Positions 63,806 to 64,000 of a DNA stretch of 64,000 bases are shown here, in pieces. The stretch is taken from positions 13,173,811 to 13,237,810 of the forward strand of contig CM040085.1 of NCBI GenBank assembly GCA_022496805.1, read 5' to 3'. Source of the stretch: Pohlia nutans (lineage: Eukaryota > Streptophyta > Bryopsida > Bryales > Mniaceae). The position numbers and the translations under genes are program-made. The stretch's first letter is position 1; every line of letters starts with the position of its first letter. The notes under the pieces were generated by a model, which was given only the letters and a program-made list of their open reading frames with translations, did not search any database and was not told the origin of the DNA.

Positions 63806-64000
63806 AAATTCATTTTGGTACATAAAGGATGGACGCCCTCATCTATGCACTCAACACTAATTGTAGCTAGCAACCAAAAACATGGGAATTAAGTCTCCTA
63901 AACAATAAATATGCAACTCCTCATTAGTAGAGTAGAATTTAATGTGAATCAGATCATGCAAATAGAAGAATCCACTCCCAAATTTTTGTTTTGCACAAAT

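Overview
The window reads as nuclear DNA of a land plant. It has multi-exon genes with GT/AG introns, TATA boxes and AATAAA signals. It also has a class III peroxidase pseudogene, four tRNA-Ala(AGC) copies of the plant type, two intact Ty1/copia elements and many small DNA transposons. I cannot name the species. The peroxidase exons are very GC-rich while the intergenic DNA is AT-rich.

Bases 1 to about 29,960 form one unusual block that I read as a single decayed two-gene element; its left end lies outside the window. Two genes diverge from a promoter region at about 23.3-24.9 kb. The minus-strand gene has four visible exons (23.2 kb, 16.8-15.6 kb, 14.86-2.43 kb, 1.94-0.91 kb) and carries a ParB/sulfiredoxin-like domain. 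The plus-strand gene has three exons (24.9-26.3, 27.1-28.2, 28.5-29.5 kb) and encodes a DUF7869-like protein with a DDE-transposase-like motif set. All proposed exon junctions agree in phase. Most introns and both flanks are filled with minisatellite arrays built on a 12-14 bp GC palindrome (type GGGGAGGCCTCCCC) repeating every 26-27 bp, with different spacers in each array. A 21-bp repeat in eight phased registers lies in the shared promoter. Both genes carry stop codons, and one has a frameshift.

Exon 3 of the minus gene is split by a 12.1-kb LTR retrotransposon (2,652-14,770, TSD GCATC). It encodes Gag-protease and a second ORF but no reverse transcriptase or integrase. That element is itself split in its second ORF by an intact copia element (7,882-13,557, TSD ATCTC). 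Removing each insert with one TSD copy leaves an open frame across the site.

From about 30.7 to 44.2 kb lies a large inverted duplication carrying tRNA-Ala genes. Its left arm has taken three later insertions: a retroposon inside a tRNA gene, a CACAGGG-ended small transposon and a second intact copia (32,177-37,632). The uninterrupted right arm gives the empty sites. The loop between the arms holds exons 2-3 of the peroxidase pseudogene, and exon 1 lies outside the right arm.

From 45 to 64 kb the DNA is AT-rich and gene-poor. It holds three phase-consistent exons of an unrecognised gene (49.6-51.3 kb), a short Helitron, CACTA-type and TTAA-flanked (piggyBac-like) small elements, foldbacks and a roughly 20-bp minisatellite.
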